A stretch of DNA of 64,000 nucleotides, taken from NCBI RefSeq assembly GCF_027257875.1, contig NZ_JAPVQY010000006.1, positions 62,001 to 126,000 of the forward strand, read 5' to 3'. Below the pieces are notes generated by a model. The model was not told where the DNA came from, made no database searches, and worked only from the letters and a program-made list of their open reading frames with translations. Below are positions 27,418 through 36,011 of this stretch, one piece after another; position 1 is the stretch's first letter; every line of letters starts with the position of its first letter. The position numbers were made by a program, and so were the translations under genes. This stretch comes from Burkholderia sp. IMCC1007 (GTDB taxonomy: Bacteria; Pseudomonadota; Gammaproteobacteria; Burkholderiales; Burkholderiaceae).

Positions 27418-29115
27418 TCAGGCCCGGGGCATCTGCGCCGCCCTGGACAGTACACGGACGGGCTCCGGGTCATCGCGACCTCGCAGGCGTGCGGCAAGCT
27501 GCGGCAAGCCTGCGGCTGAAACGCCGGCATGCCGGAAGACTTGTTCCGAGACGATCGCCTCGCAAGCGATCTCCTTGGTCAACTGCTCGAGTCTCGACGC
27601 CACATTCAACGGGTCGCCGATTGCAGTGAAGGTAACGTGCTCCCGAAAGCCGATCTCACCCATTACCGCCCGCCCACAGTGCAATCCAATGCCAAACCGA
27701 ATTTTCGTTTGCAGCTGCGGCTCGAGCGTCGCGTTCAGTGCTTCGATATTGGCGGCCACCAGCGGCACCGCGGCGAGCGCCTGACGACAGGCGACGGACG
27801 GCTCGCCGTTCAAGCCAAATATCGCGAGCACGGCGTCCCCCAGAAACTGGTTTGGCAGGCCACCGGCCTGGACCACCGCGGCGCTGACAGCACTCAGGAA
27901 GCGACCGACGACGAACAGGCTGTCGAACGGCAATTGTGCCGCCGCAAGCTTCGTGGAATCCCGCATATCCACGAACATGAACGCGGCGAAGCGCTCTTGC
28001 GGCATGACGTCCCGCTGCCGCCGTTTCAAGAAGCCCGTTGATGCTGCCGGTGGCACCAGCGGCCATACGGACAGATCATGGGACGGCCGCAACTGGCAGG
28101 CGAGGCGCACGGTCTGCGAGTCGGCGCCCAGCTGCGCCAGAACGCGCCGCTCCGCCTCGGCAGGCGCGGGCAGCGGCACATCGCTGAGCACGCGCACCCG
28201 GCACAACGTGCAGCGGGCCCGGCCACCACAACTGCTGGCATGAGGAACGCCGGCCATGCGGCTAGCCTCGAGCACCGAAAATCCGAGCGGCGCAAATACC
28301 TTCCGCCCATCCGGATAGCGCACGCAGAACCGTCCGACCCGGCGCTCCCGCGCCGTGCGCACGAGCCGCGCGGCGACCACCAGCAGTAGCGCCCCGCCAT
28401 CGAAGAGCAAAAAGTCGTTGCGCAGCTCGGCGAGCCAGCGATTTTGCGATCCCGTTCCGACGAGCGTCGGCCGGGTCGCCGCGGCGCGCCAGACAGGATC
28501 TCGCGAGAGCGCGAGCACTTCCCGTCCGCCCTGCAAGAAGCCTAGCAGCGCGAGCACCGGGAGCAGGACGGCAGCGCTCAGCAGGACGCTGCGCCACGCC
28601 CCGAACCATGGTTTCAATCGCAACCAGAACCAAATGCCGTAACATCCGTGCAGCCAAGCGACCACCAACAGCATCAGTTGTACGCGGCCGAAGAACGGTG
28701 AATCGATCCAGAACGAGTACAGCAACTGCGCGTAACCCTTGTTCAAGCCGAATTCGGCAAATGCGACCCTTGTATTCACAACGTGGTTGACCAGCAGCGG
28801 CGGTATGCACAAGCCGAGAACGAGTTGCGCCACCTCACCGGGCGTCCAGTGCAATGAGCGCCGTTCGTACAGCGCCCACAGGCCCAGGAAGAAATGCGTC
28901 GCCAACGCGCTGTACAGCACGGCTGTTCCAAGCCATCCCTGCCAGATGAACTTCTGCACGAGCAGATCACGCTCCAGCCATACGAGCGAGATATTCCCCA
29001 GCGCGTGATTCAGGAGATGCGTACCCACGTAGGTGAACAACACCAGTCCGGTGATCAGCCGGACGGACCGCACACCCGCCGGCCGGATCCGTTGAAGCCA
29101 GGAAAAGTTCGACAT
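27418..29115 (-). CDS. Membrane-anchored redox-type class III nucleotidyl cyclase with 2Fe-2S domain
   Basis: A 565-aa fusion of three parts. Residues 1-about 240 form six helices with His33, His37, His74, His111 and His156 placed as in succinate-dehydrogenase-like di-haem cytochrome b anchors. Residues about 265-350 form a plant-type ferredoxin (C296, C302, C305 in CGGRARCTLC, and a later Cys in LACQL). Residues about 370-560 form the cyclase with metal Asp383 and Asp427 and intact NVASR. The adenine-selecting Lys of the KxxGD motif is Gln423 (NQFLGD). CyaC of Sinorhizobium, with a quinone-responsive di-haem anchor, is the known parallel. GGGAG precedes the ATG. Confidence 0.88.
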   Translation of the reverse strand: MSNFSWLQRIRPAGVRSVRLITGLVLFTYVGTHLLNHALGNISLVWLERDLLVQKFIWQGWLGTAVLYSALATHFFLGLWALYERRSLHWTPGEVAQLVLGLCIPPLLVNHVVNTRVAFAEFGLNKGYAQLLYSFWIDSPFFGRVQLMLLVVAWLHGCYGIWFWLRLKPWFGAWRSVLLSAAVLLPVLALLGFLQGGREVLALSRDPVWRAAATRPTLVGTGSQNRWLAELRNDFLLFDGGALLLVVAARLVRTARERRVGRFCVRYPDGRKVFAPLGFSVLEASRMAGVPHASSCGGRARCTLCRVRVLSDVPLPAPAEAERRVLAQLGADSQTVRLACQLRPSHDLSVWPLVPPAASTGFLKRRQRDVMPQERFAAFMFVDMRDSTKLAAAQLPFDSLFVVGRFLSAVSAAVVQAGGLPNQFLGDAVLAIFGLNGEPSVACRQALAAVPLVAANIEALNATLEPQLQTKIRFGIGLHCGRAVMGEIGFREHVTFTAIGDPLNVASRLEQLTKEIACEAIVSEQVFRHAGVSAAGLPQLAARLRGRDDPEPVRVLSRAAQMPRA

Positions 29116-29616
29116 GCTCTACTCCCGTGCCTCACGACGAACCCGATCTCGACCTGCTTGCGCTCATGCTGCCGAAACGCATGCTTGCCTTCCGCAATGC
29201 AGGCAGCCGCTCGCGCGCCCGGCAGTGTACGGACGAATGGTCGATGGCGACGCTTCGCACGGGCATTGTCTGATCATTCAACGCGCTGCGACGCGACGAA
29301 TTGGAGGAAGGCGCTGACAACATGATGTCGTCTCGACCGTGGTTCGGGAGGTAGACTGCCGGGATCATCCGATGGGCCTCCGTTGCGGGCTCCAAGAGCC
29401 AGACTGCCGCGTCGTCCGTTTTATTCCCCGATCGGAGATCTCGCCGCCGGCGCCCAACAGATCGCCGCCCCTTCACCGCGCTGATGCAACGTGCTTGCGC
29501 GTGTCGGAGCGCGGGGCCCCCTCACATTGCCTTGCCCTGCCCGGCGGGCTCGTCGAATCCGGGAATAACCGGCGCGTGCTCACGGTATTGCAAAAAACAC
29601 GAACCGGGTGACCACT
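29116..29616. other. Divergent intergenic region between two anchor genes
   Basis: About 500 bases separate the minus-strand cyclase from the plus-strand anchor-only gene. No convincing gene, clear palindrome or consensus promoter was found in it. Short open frames here have compositions unlike their neighbours. Confidence 0.45.
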
Positions 29617-30441
29617 ATGGACAACGTCGACATGGCCCGTGCATCGGGTATGAAACAAGGATCGCCCCCGGTGCGCCCACTGCACCGTGAATCGCGAGTT
29701 CAGATGCACTCCGTTCTGCGTGGTTTTCAACTCGGATCGGGCGTGGTGCTGCTGACCTATCTCCTGCTCCACCTGATCAATCACGCACTCGGAATCTGGT
29801 CACTCGAACTTGCCGGACGCGGTCTCGTATTGGCGTTGCGGCTGTGGCGCAGCGCACCGGGGACGATCGCGCTGTACGGTGCGGCTTCGCTTCATTTCGC
29901 GCTGGCGTTGCACACGATATACGGGCGCCGCCACTGGGCACTGCCGCCCGCCGAATGGCTCCGCCTCTGGGCAGGCCTCAGCCTGCCGCTGCTGCTGATC
30001 CGCCATGCGGTGACGACCCGACTCGCCTCTTCCCTCTATGGCTTCGAGCCGGATTACGCGCGCGTCGTCACCGTGCTGCTGACCAGCGGCACGCAGGGCC
30101 TTCAATTGGCACTGCTCGCGCCCGGCTGGATACACGGATGTCTCGGACTGTGGTTCCGGTTGCGTCATCATCCATTGGCGTGCCGCGCGAAACCCGCGCT
30201 GCTGGCGCTCGTCGTCCTGTTGCCACTGCTCTCCGCGGGAGGCTTTATCCGGATGATGCGAGCCGTCGAGGCGAAGGGTGCCATGCTTCTGCACCCCGAT
30301 CCGAAACTGGTTTCACACCAGCTCGCCCTTGACGCCTGGCGTCACCATCTCGTCACTCTCTACCTGTGCCTGATCATCAGCGCGTTGATCGCAGGCCTGT
30401 TGCGCAACCGCCTTGAACGTCGAGGATGGCAGAACATGTGA
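29617..30441 (+). CDS. Stand-alone di-haem-type membrane anchor, paralogue of the cyclase N-terminus
   Basis: A 274-aa membrane protein that repeats the anchor of the neighbouring cyclase. His52, His56, His93, His130 and His173 keep the cyclase spacing (4, 37, 37 and 43 versus 45 residues), and LHLINHALG, IRHAVTTR and WIHGCLGLWF match it closely. It ends just after the sixth helix (LLRNRLERRGWQNM) where the cyclase has its ferredoxin, so the signalling domains are absent, either lost or never present. Several starts are possible; 29617 is the first ATG and 29650 is nearly as likely. It may bind haem and interact with quinone or with the cyclase anchor, which is inference. Confidence 0.7.
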   Translation: MDNVDMARASGMKQGSPPVRPLHRESRVQMHSVLRGFQLGSGVVLLTYLLLHLINHALGIWSLELAGRGLVLALRLWRSAPGTIALYGAASLHFALALHTIYGRRHWALPPAEWLRLWAGLSLPLLLIRHAVTTRLASSLYGFEPDYARVVTVLLTSGTQGLQLALLAPGWIHGCLGLWFRLRHHPLACRAKPALLALVVLLPLLSAGGFIRMMRAVEAKGAMLLHPDPKLVSHQLALDAWRHHLVTLYLCLIISALIAGLLRNRLERRGWQNM

Positions 30442-30460
30442 CAAGATCGGGAATATCCGG

Positions 30461-30480
30461 TGACGCCGCTTCGCGGCATC
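30461..30480 (+). terminator. Weak hairpin after the anchor gene
   Basis: GCCGC-TTC-GCGGC forms a short stem between the convergent anchor and outer-membrane genes. There is no T-tract, so it is at best a weak terminator. Confidence 0.25.
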
Positions 30481-30549
30481 CAGCGCTTTATCGCGATTAA
30501 GTGTTCAACGCTCTCTCGACAGAACGAGCCGGCGCACAAGAACGAGCGC

Positions 30550-31563
30550 CTAGAAATTGCGCGCCACGCCGACCATGAACATGTCCTGGTCCTTGTCGTT
30601 GCGGGTTGCGACACGATTGAAGCGCAAGCTCGCCGCCCAATCGTTCGTAACCTGATAAGTCACTTGCGCGCTGAGCAACGCATTGAGTCGTGTGCTGCCC
30701 GACGCATCGTTCCGGTCGCGCGACAGATACGGACCGACACCGGCCGAAAGCGTCCATTTGCTCTGGATCGGCGCGACGTACCAGAATTGCGCGGCCACGC
30801 CTCGTCGGCCGGCAACACCGTTGTTGCCTTCGTAGACGAAGCTCCCTGAATAGGCCCACGCATTGCCGAGCGGCCGCTTGACTTCGACCATGTATCCCTT
30901 TTCGATCGGCACTTGAGGACGGTTCGTCTGCGACGTCCCGGCCCAAACGCTGACCTGCGTCTTGCCGTCCGAAAACGCCGGGCCGGGATCGCCGCCGAAA
31001 TCCGAGCCGATGCCGAACAGTACCGCGTCGGAATTGAAGCCGCCGATCATCTGGACGTGGTTGTACTGCACCTTGAGGAAGAAGCGCTTGGGAACGACGT
31101 AATACCGCACCGCTGCCGACGCACGCACGCCCCAGCGCTTGTCATTGCGTGGCTGGTCGTCGACATGGGTCGTGTCCATGCTGAAATACGGGCCCGCCGA
31201 AAATTCGAGCGCCAGACGACTGCCGACCGGCCAACGAAACGAACCCAGGGCGGCAAAACCGTCGCGGTGGTGATCCAGCGGATGCCCCTCGTTCATGTAC
31301 GCGAGGTAGACCGACAGGTAATCGTTCAAGACGTCACCGAAGCCGACTTCGTACGCCCGCCAATGCATGTCGCCACCCTCGGTCGCGCGGCCGTCGCCAA
31401 ACACCGCGTAGACGTTGAGCGTTCTCTCCGATGGTTTGAGCCCGCTCGCTGAACTCGAAGGACCATCGTCGGCGTACGCGTGTACCGGGCACGCCAGCAT
31501 TGTCAGACCGGCGATCGAGCTTGCGACGACGAAGCGCGAACAGATGCGACGGCACGCTGCCAT
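30550..31563 (-). CDS. Outer-membrane beta-barrel protein
   Basis: A 337-aa protein with a signal peptide (about residues 1-31, ending VHAYADD) and alternating amphipathic strands ending in the aromatic residue typical of barrels (MVGVARNF). The segment YMNEGHPLDHHRDGFAALGSFRWP and AGPYFSMDTTH is distinctive and faintly recalls acyloxyacyl hydrolase/PagL-like barrels, but a catalytic His-Ser pair cannot be assigned with confidence. It is convergent with the anchor-only gene and stands alone. Lipid A modification is a possibility, not a conclusion. Confidence 0.7.
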   Translation of the reverse strand: MAACRRICSRFVVASSIAGLTMLACPVHAYADDGPSSSASGLKPSERTLNVYAVFGDGRATEGGDMHWRAYEVGFGDVLNDYLSVYLAYMNEGHPLDHHRDGFAALGSFRWPVGSRLALEFSAGPYFSMDTTHVDDQPRNDKRWGVRASAAVRYYVVPKRFFLKVQYNHVQMIGGFNSDAVLFGIGSDFGGDPGPAFSDGKTQVSVWAGTSQTNRPQVPIEKGYMVEVKRPLGNAWAYSGSFVYEGNNGVAGRRGVAAQFWYVAPIQSKWTLSAGVGPYLSRDRNDASGSTRLNALLSAQVTYQVTNDWAASLRFNRVATRNDKDQDMFMVGVARNF

Positions 31564-31923
31564 TTGGACACCCCCTCACCTTGGTAACCGCGATTTTTTG
31601 GAAAATTTGATAGCGATTATAGGCGGCGTCCGGTCAGGCGACTACGTGCATCGCATGCCGACATCGTCCGGGGTCACCGCGGTCGCGACCAGGGGTCGCG
31701 CGCGAATCACGCATGATCGACTGGGTCGCGGTGAGCATACCGATTGCGCTTCGCTGCGAACAGTCCCGCTGCCGGATAGTTTCCTCGTTGAAGTGGCAAC
31801 CGACAATTCAGAACTCACGCGAGTGTGCGCGTTCGTGATTACGCGGCCGCTCGGCGCATCCGAGGCTCTTCTGTCGCCTGAATGATGCTAAAACTGATGC
31901 AATACCGCATCAAAGGAGGCATC
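31564..31923. other. Intergenic region before vapBC
   Basis: No gene is seen here. An open frame crosses the region but lacks a start with ribosome site and a recognisable product. The last 40 bases hold the repeated TGATGC elements of the vapBC control region. Confidence 0.5.
31883..31912. promoter_or_regulatory. vapBC operator candidate
   Basis: TGATGC at 31883 is repeated at 31895 and faces GCATCA at 31907, giving a perfect inverted repeat with a 6-base spacer. It ends 11 bases before the antitoxin start, overlapping the ribosome site AAAGGAGG, where a VapBC complex would be expected to autoregulate. Confidence 0.55.
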
Positions 31924-32124
31924 ATGCGTACCACCGTCACCGTCGATGACGCTCTCTATGCTCGCGCGCTCGAACTCGCCGAGCCCGGCATGCCGCCGGC
32001 CGACCTCTTCCGGGCCGCCCTGGAAACGTTCGTGCGTGTCCAGGCCGGCCAGCGCTTGGCCGCGCCGGGTGGTCGCGCGCCCGACATGCCGGATGTGCCG
32101 CGCCGCAACCCGCAGGGTAGCTAA
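31924..32124 (+). CDS. vapB: VapB-type antitoxin
   Basis: A 66-aa antitoxin. The N-terminal ribbon-helix-helix-like region (MRTTVTVDDALYARALELAEPG) would bind the operator, and the basic, proline-rich tail (PDMPDVPRRNPQG) would wrap the toxin. AAAGGAGG precedes the ATG at ideal spacing. The toxin gene starts two bases after the stop. The antitoxin should neutralise the adjacent PIN RNase and repress the pair with it. Confidence 0.85.
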   Translation: MRTTVTVDDALYARALELAEPGMPPADLFRAALETFVRVQAGQRLAAPGGRAPDMPDVPRRNPQGS

Positions 32125-32126
32125 CG

Positions 32127-32510
32127 ATGAGTGTGCTGGTCGACACGTCCGTGTGGGTCGAACATTTCCGGCGCCCGCTACCGGCTCTAATCCAGGTGCT
32201 GCGCGTCGACACCGTTCTGACGCATCCTCTGGTGATACTCGAGCTCGCGTGCGGGGCCCCACCGGAACCGCGGGCCCGAACCCTGGGAGATCTCGCGCTA
32301 TTGCGCCAAACGCGCCTTGCGACGCCAGCAGAAGTAGCGGACTGGATCGAGCGAGAGCGGCTGTATGGGCGTGGGCGCGGTGCGGTGGACTGCACGCTGC
32401 TTGCGTCGGTGTGGTTGACCCCGAGCACCTGGCTCTGGACGCGCGATCGGCGACTCGCGCGGTTAGCGGAACAATTCGGGGCGCTCTACGTACCGCCTGA
32501 TCTGCATTGA
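32127..32510 (+). CDS. vapC: VapC-type PIN-domain toxin ribonuclease
   Basis: A 127-aa PIN-domain RNase toxin. The four acidic metal ligands are present: Asp6 (VLVDTSVWVEHF), Glu39 (VILELACG), Asp88 (GAVDCTLLAS) and Asp107 (WTRDRRLARLA). It belongs with the antitoxin two bases upstream. VapC toxins cut tRNA or rRNA when freed from VapB; the target here is unknown. All catalytic residues are intact, so the toxin is presumably active. Confidence 0.9.
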   Translation: MSVLVDTSVWVEHFRRPLPALIQVLRVDTVLTHPLVILELACGAPPEPRARTLGDLALLRQTRLATPAEVADWIERERLYGRGRGAVDCTLLASVWLTPSTWLWTRDRRLARLAEQFGALYVPPDLH

Positions 32511-32811
32511 GCGAAGCCCGTGACCTGTTCCAACTCACGTTCGGTAGTTTCAAGCAGATGGATGGGAACTCGTGCATGCGCTGGCGATACTATCGATCAG
32601 CCACGTCGGCCCCGCGAATGAAATCCTGCATCTTCGGATTCCGCAATCCAACGTCGGCAAGATAACGCTTGGAGCGCGGCGGCGGCCCGCCTTGTCAGAA
32701 ATCGCCCGCCAGCAGACTGCCTCGCGGCGACTGCGCCCGTCGCACGACATGATCTTTTCGGCGAATCCTCGCGCGGCGTTAGAATAGCGCCCCTTCTCAC
32801 AGGAGACGAAA
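32511..32811. other. Intergenic region without recognisable gene
   Basis: Short open frames on both strands were examined and none has a ribosome site with a plausible product. AGGAG just before 32812 belongs to the next gene. Confidence 0.5.
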
Positions 32812-33126
32812 ATGTCCTGGTTCGTTTACGAAGTGCCTGAATACCACGAAGACGCTGCGCGCATCGAGCCCTTCAGCGAGCTGCGTAGCCGCGTGCTGAA
32901 ACTCAGCGGCCAGGCCATGGCCGACGAACTGGAAAGCGTTCGCGAGAACGCCGCGGCGACCGCGGACACGCCCGAGCGGCCGCTGCGTACGCCGGAAAAT
33001 CCGCATGTCTTTCCGATTCCTTACGCCGACTCGATGATTCTGGTCGGGTTCATCTTCGATCTGAAACGCGAATTCCGGCAACTGGTCGTATCACCCGTGG
33101 AAATGCCCTGGCTGAAAGACGCGTAA
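32812..33126 (+). CDS. Hypothetical acidic cytoplasmic protein
   Basis: A 104-aa product starting MSWFVYEVPEY with the ribosome site ACAGGAGACGAAA just upstream. It has no signal peptide or membrane helix, a helical middle rich in Glu and Arg, and a hydrophobic stretch SMILVGFIFDLKREFRQLVV near the end. I do not recognise a family. It stands alone between vapC and the convergent serine-hydrolase gene. Confidence 0.65.
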   Translation: MSWFVYEVPEYHEDAARIEPFSELRSRVLKLSGQAMADELESVRENAAATADTPERPLRTPENPHVFPIPYADSMILVGFIFDLKREFRQLVVSPVEMPWLKDA

Positions 33127-33191
33127 AAGGTGGGCCAGGACATACCCCGGCAATTCACTCCGTTCCCCGAACGAACCGATCATCGTGCGCC

Positions 33192-35120
33192 TCACACCGG
33201 AACTCGTGCGCGCTGGCACTGCCATCCGGACGCCGCCATCGTCTCGACCTCGTTCACATTCGACATGCTGATCTCGAACAGGTCACGCCCTGGCATGACC
33301 GGTATCTGGACGGCCATCCCGCAGCGGTCGTCGGCGAGCGGCTTCAGCAGCTGGTAGTTGGTATGCGCGCCGCCGCTGGTGCTGTAGGCGAACACGACAT
33401 AGCCGGACGACGCACCGAGCGTACCGAGCGACACGCGCAGCAGGCCGCCGGCGAACACCGACTGAGCGGATTCGTTGATCACGTTCCACGACGTATTCAC
33501 ACGCGCCTGCCATGCGGGCGCGAGCGCCGGCAACGCGGGCAGCTGCTGCGCCCACGGCGTGACGCGGAACACATAGCCCGACGGGTCGATGACACGCTTG
33601 GTCAGATACCGGTTGCTGACCACATTGCCGGCGTCATCCGTGCCGGGCAGGATATCGAAGCGGTACGACGTCGTATCGCCGTCGCTCCACCACCAGCCGT
33701 CGCTGCGGTACACGTACGGCGTGCTGCCGGGGCCGGCGTCGGTCCACGCGGTGCCGTTCCATTGCGTCAGCGCGAAGCTGCCGTCGGCGTTCGCGGCGAC
33801 CTGCATCGGCGTCGATTCGTTGCCGTAGATGCCGCCGGCCGCCGAGATGTCCGGCGCCTTCGCGGCGGGCGGCGCAGCGCTATTCACCGGCGTGGGCGCG
33901 CCGCCGATGCTGCCGTCTTCCCGCAGCGCGCGCAGCAGGATCGCGGGCGCGATGCTGGCCGCGTCGTAGCCCGTGCTGCCGGTGATCATCAGTGCCATTT
34001 GCGCGGCCGGCAGCACATAGAAATGACTGGAAAAGAACTGCGTGCCGCCGCTCTTGTACGCACCGGCGGAGCCGGCCGCGCGCAGGATCGGATCGTCCAC
34101 GTCATCCCAGCCGAGGCCGTACGCATACGAATAGCCGAGCCGGGTCGACTGGATCAGCCATCGGTCGGTCTGGTCGGTCAGCATGTCGGCGATGCCCGCC
34201 GCCGATGCGATGCGCTGCCCGCGGAACACGCCGCCGCCGATGAACAGTTGCGCGAGGTTCATCATGTCGAGCGGTGTGGTCGACAGGCCGCCGGTGGCGT
34301 AAGGATTCGCGAATTCCTGTCCGTACTGCGTGCCGTTCGTGTACGCCAGCGCAAACTGGCCGCTGACGGGCACGCTGGTCAGAAAGCCCGAGTTCGTCAT
34401 GTTCAGCGGCGCGAGGATGTTGCGCTGGACGAAGTCGGGGAAGCTCAGCCCGGTCACGGCCGCGACCACCTGCTCGAACAGCGTGAAGCCGTCGTTGCAG
34501 TACACCGCGAACTGCCCTGGCACGTGGTTCAGGTGTTCGTTGGCGAGCACCGTCTGCGCGTCGGCCGCATAGCCCGCAATCGGCGCATACGAGAACATGT
34601 TGTTGACGTTCTGGCCGGGCAGCCCCGACGCATGCGACAGCAGATGGCGCGACGTGATCTGCGTGTACTGCGGCGACAGCATCGAGAACGACGGCAGGTA
34701 GCGCACGATCGGCGTATCGAGGTCGATCAGCCCGCGATCGTGCAGGATCACGCCGGCCAGCGCGGCGAGCACCTTGGTGACCGAGCCGATGTTGTAGCGC
34801 GTCGTCGGCGTGGCGGCCGTGGCCGGGCTGATCACGGCATTGCCGAACGCCTGCGCCCACACCACCTGGCCGTCCTTGAGCAACGCGACGGAGATACTGG
34901 CGAGGTTCTGGCGGTTCGCGGCGAGCGCGGCCTGAATCGCCTGCTGGCCGGCCGCAATGGTCGCGCCGTACGTGGGCTGCTGAATGGTGTCGGCTCCGCC
35001 GCAGCCGGGCAGCATCGCGGATAGCAATCCCGCTCCGGCGTATTCGAGGAACTGCCGGCGGCCGGCACTCGCCGGTGCGGCGCCGCGGCGCGGGTCGGGT
35101 AGATCGTGTGGATGGGCCAT
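33192..35120 (-). CDS. Tat-exported serine hydrolase lipoprotein (beta-lactamase class C fold)
   Basis: A 642-aa penicillin-binding-protein-like hydrolase. A Tat signal (GRRQFLEYAGAG) runs directly into a lipobox with Cys40 (AMLPGC), so it is a Tat lipoprotein. The SxxK motif is Ser113-Val-Thr-Lys116 in YNIGSVTKVLA, and the second motif is Tyr207-Cys-Asn209 in FAVYCNDG. The class C fold spans about residues 50-430; a C-terminal beta-rich domain of about 190 residues follows. Members act as esterases, D-peptidases or amidases as often as beta-lactamases. It starts nine bases from the end of a sterol-desaturase-like gene on the same strand. Confidence 0.85.
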   Translation of the reverse strand: MAHPHDLPDPRRGAAPASAGRRQFLEYAGAGLLSAMLPGCGGADTIQQPTYGATIAAGQQAIQAALAANRQNLASISVALLKDGQVVWAQAFGNAVISPATAATPTTRYNIGSVTKVLAALAGVILHDRGLIDLDTPIVRYLPSFSMLSPQYTQITSRHLLSHASGLPGQNVNNMFSYAPIAGYAADAQTVLANEHLNHVPGQFAVYCNDGFTLFEQVVAAVTGLSFPDFVQRNILAPLNMTNSGFLTSVPVSGQFALAYTNGTQYGQEFANPYATGGLSTTPLDMMNLAQLFIGGGVFRGQRIASAAGIADMLTDQTDRWLIQSTRLGYSYAYGLGWDDVDDPILRAAGSAGAYKSGGTQFFSSHFYVLPAAQMALMITGSTGYDAASIAPAILLRALREDGSIGGAPTPVNSAAPPAAKAPDISAAGGIYGNESTPMQVAANADGSFALTQWNGTAWTDAGPGSTPYVYRSDGWWWSDGDTTSYRFDILPGTDDAGNVVSNRYLTKRVIDPSGYVFRVTPWAQQLPALPALAPAWQARVNTSWNVINESAQSVFAGGLLRVSLGTLGASSGYVVFAYSTSGGAHTNYQLLKPLADDRCGMAVQIPVMPGRDLFEISMSNVNEVETMAASGWQCQRARVPV

Positions 35121-35129
35121 ATCGCCTTC

Positions 35130-36011
35130 TCAGGAAACCTGCTGTGCGGCACGGCGCGCGTCGCGCGTCGTCAGGGAACTGCCGTCCGGGCTCCAGCCCG
35201 GCGGCCGGATGAGGTAATTGATCGCGACCGGCAGGCTGCCGGCCTTCGCGAGATCGCGCGCGATGTTGCCCCACTCGTAAAACGCGATCCTGAACGGGTT
35301 GTCGGTGCCGATGCTCGACGTCAGGCCGTAGTGCGGCGTGAAGCGCTCGGGCGTGTACGACCGGAACAGCCGGTCCCAGATCATCGTGGTGCCGGCGTAG
35401 TTGGTATCGAGGTAGTCGAAATCGCTGCCGTGATGGACGCGATGCTGCGACGGCGTGTTCAGCAGCGCCTCGAACCAGCGCGGCATCTTGCCGATCGCTT
35501 CAGTGTGAATCCAGAACTGGTAGATCAGGCTCACCGACTGCATGAACAGGATCATCTTCGGATGGAACCCGACCCACGGCATCCACGCCCAGAACAGGAA
35601 GGCTCCGGTGATCGTGCCCGTCCAGGTCTGGCGCAGCGACACCGACAGGTTGTATCGCTCGGACGAATGGTGGACCGAATGCGATGCCCAGAACCAGCGC
35701 ACCTCGTGGCTCAGGCGGTGGAACCAGTAATAGCTGAAGTCGTCGGCGAAGAAGCACAGCACCCACGCCCACCAGACGTTCGTCGGGATCGTGAAGATCC
35801 GGTGCGCGTACACCCAGCTCAGCACGGCCAGCACCAGCCCGCCGGTCAGCACGCTGGCGACGAACGCGCCGAACGCGAGCGCGAGGTTCGCCAGCGTGTC
35901 GCGGGTGCGGTACAGCGATCGGCCGAGCACCGCCGCGAGCACGAGCTCGACCGCGATCAGCACCGCGAAGGCCGGGAACGCGGCCACCATGATATTGGGC
36001 AGATTCTGCAT
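35130..36011 (-). CDS. Sterol desaturase / fatty acid hydroxylase family protein
   Basis: A 293-aa membrane di-iron oxygenase with about four hydrophobic segments. The three histidine clusters that bind the irons are HRLSH near residue 98, HSVHH near 111 and HRVHH near 190. The substrate is a lipid, perhaps a hopanoid, carotenoid or fatty acid; it cannot be told from sequence. The gene precedes the Tat lipoprotein hydrolase by nine bases, so the two are probably cotranscribed and may act on related envelope lipids, which is inference. Confidence 0.85.
   Translation of the reverse strand: MQNLPNIMVAAFPAFAVLIAVELVLAAVLGRSLYRTRDTLANLALAFGAFVASVLTGGLVLAVLSWVYAHRIFTIPTNVWWAWVLCFFADDFSYYWFHRLSHEVRWFWASHSVHHSSERYNLSVSLRQTWTGTITGAFLFWAWMPWVGFHPKMILFMQSVSLIYQFWIHTEAIGKMPRWFEALLNTPSQHRVHHGSDFDYLDTNYAGTTMIWDRLFRSYTPERFTPHYGLTSSIGTDNPFRIAFYEWGNIARDLAKAGSLPVAINYLIRPPGWSPDGSSLTTRDARRAAQQVS

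Noticed and set aside
32572-32787. A 71-residue frame after vapC
   Set aside because: No ribosome site and no similarity to known small proteins; overlapping frames on the other strand are equally long.
32127-35274. Very long plus- and minus-strand open frames overlapping the serine-hydrolase, kinase, Rhs and Dpp genes
   Set aside because: They are arginine-, glutamine- or aspartate-rich shadows of the real genes, expected in GC-rich DNA, and have no ribosome sites or family motifs.
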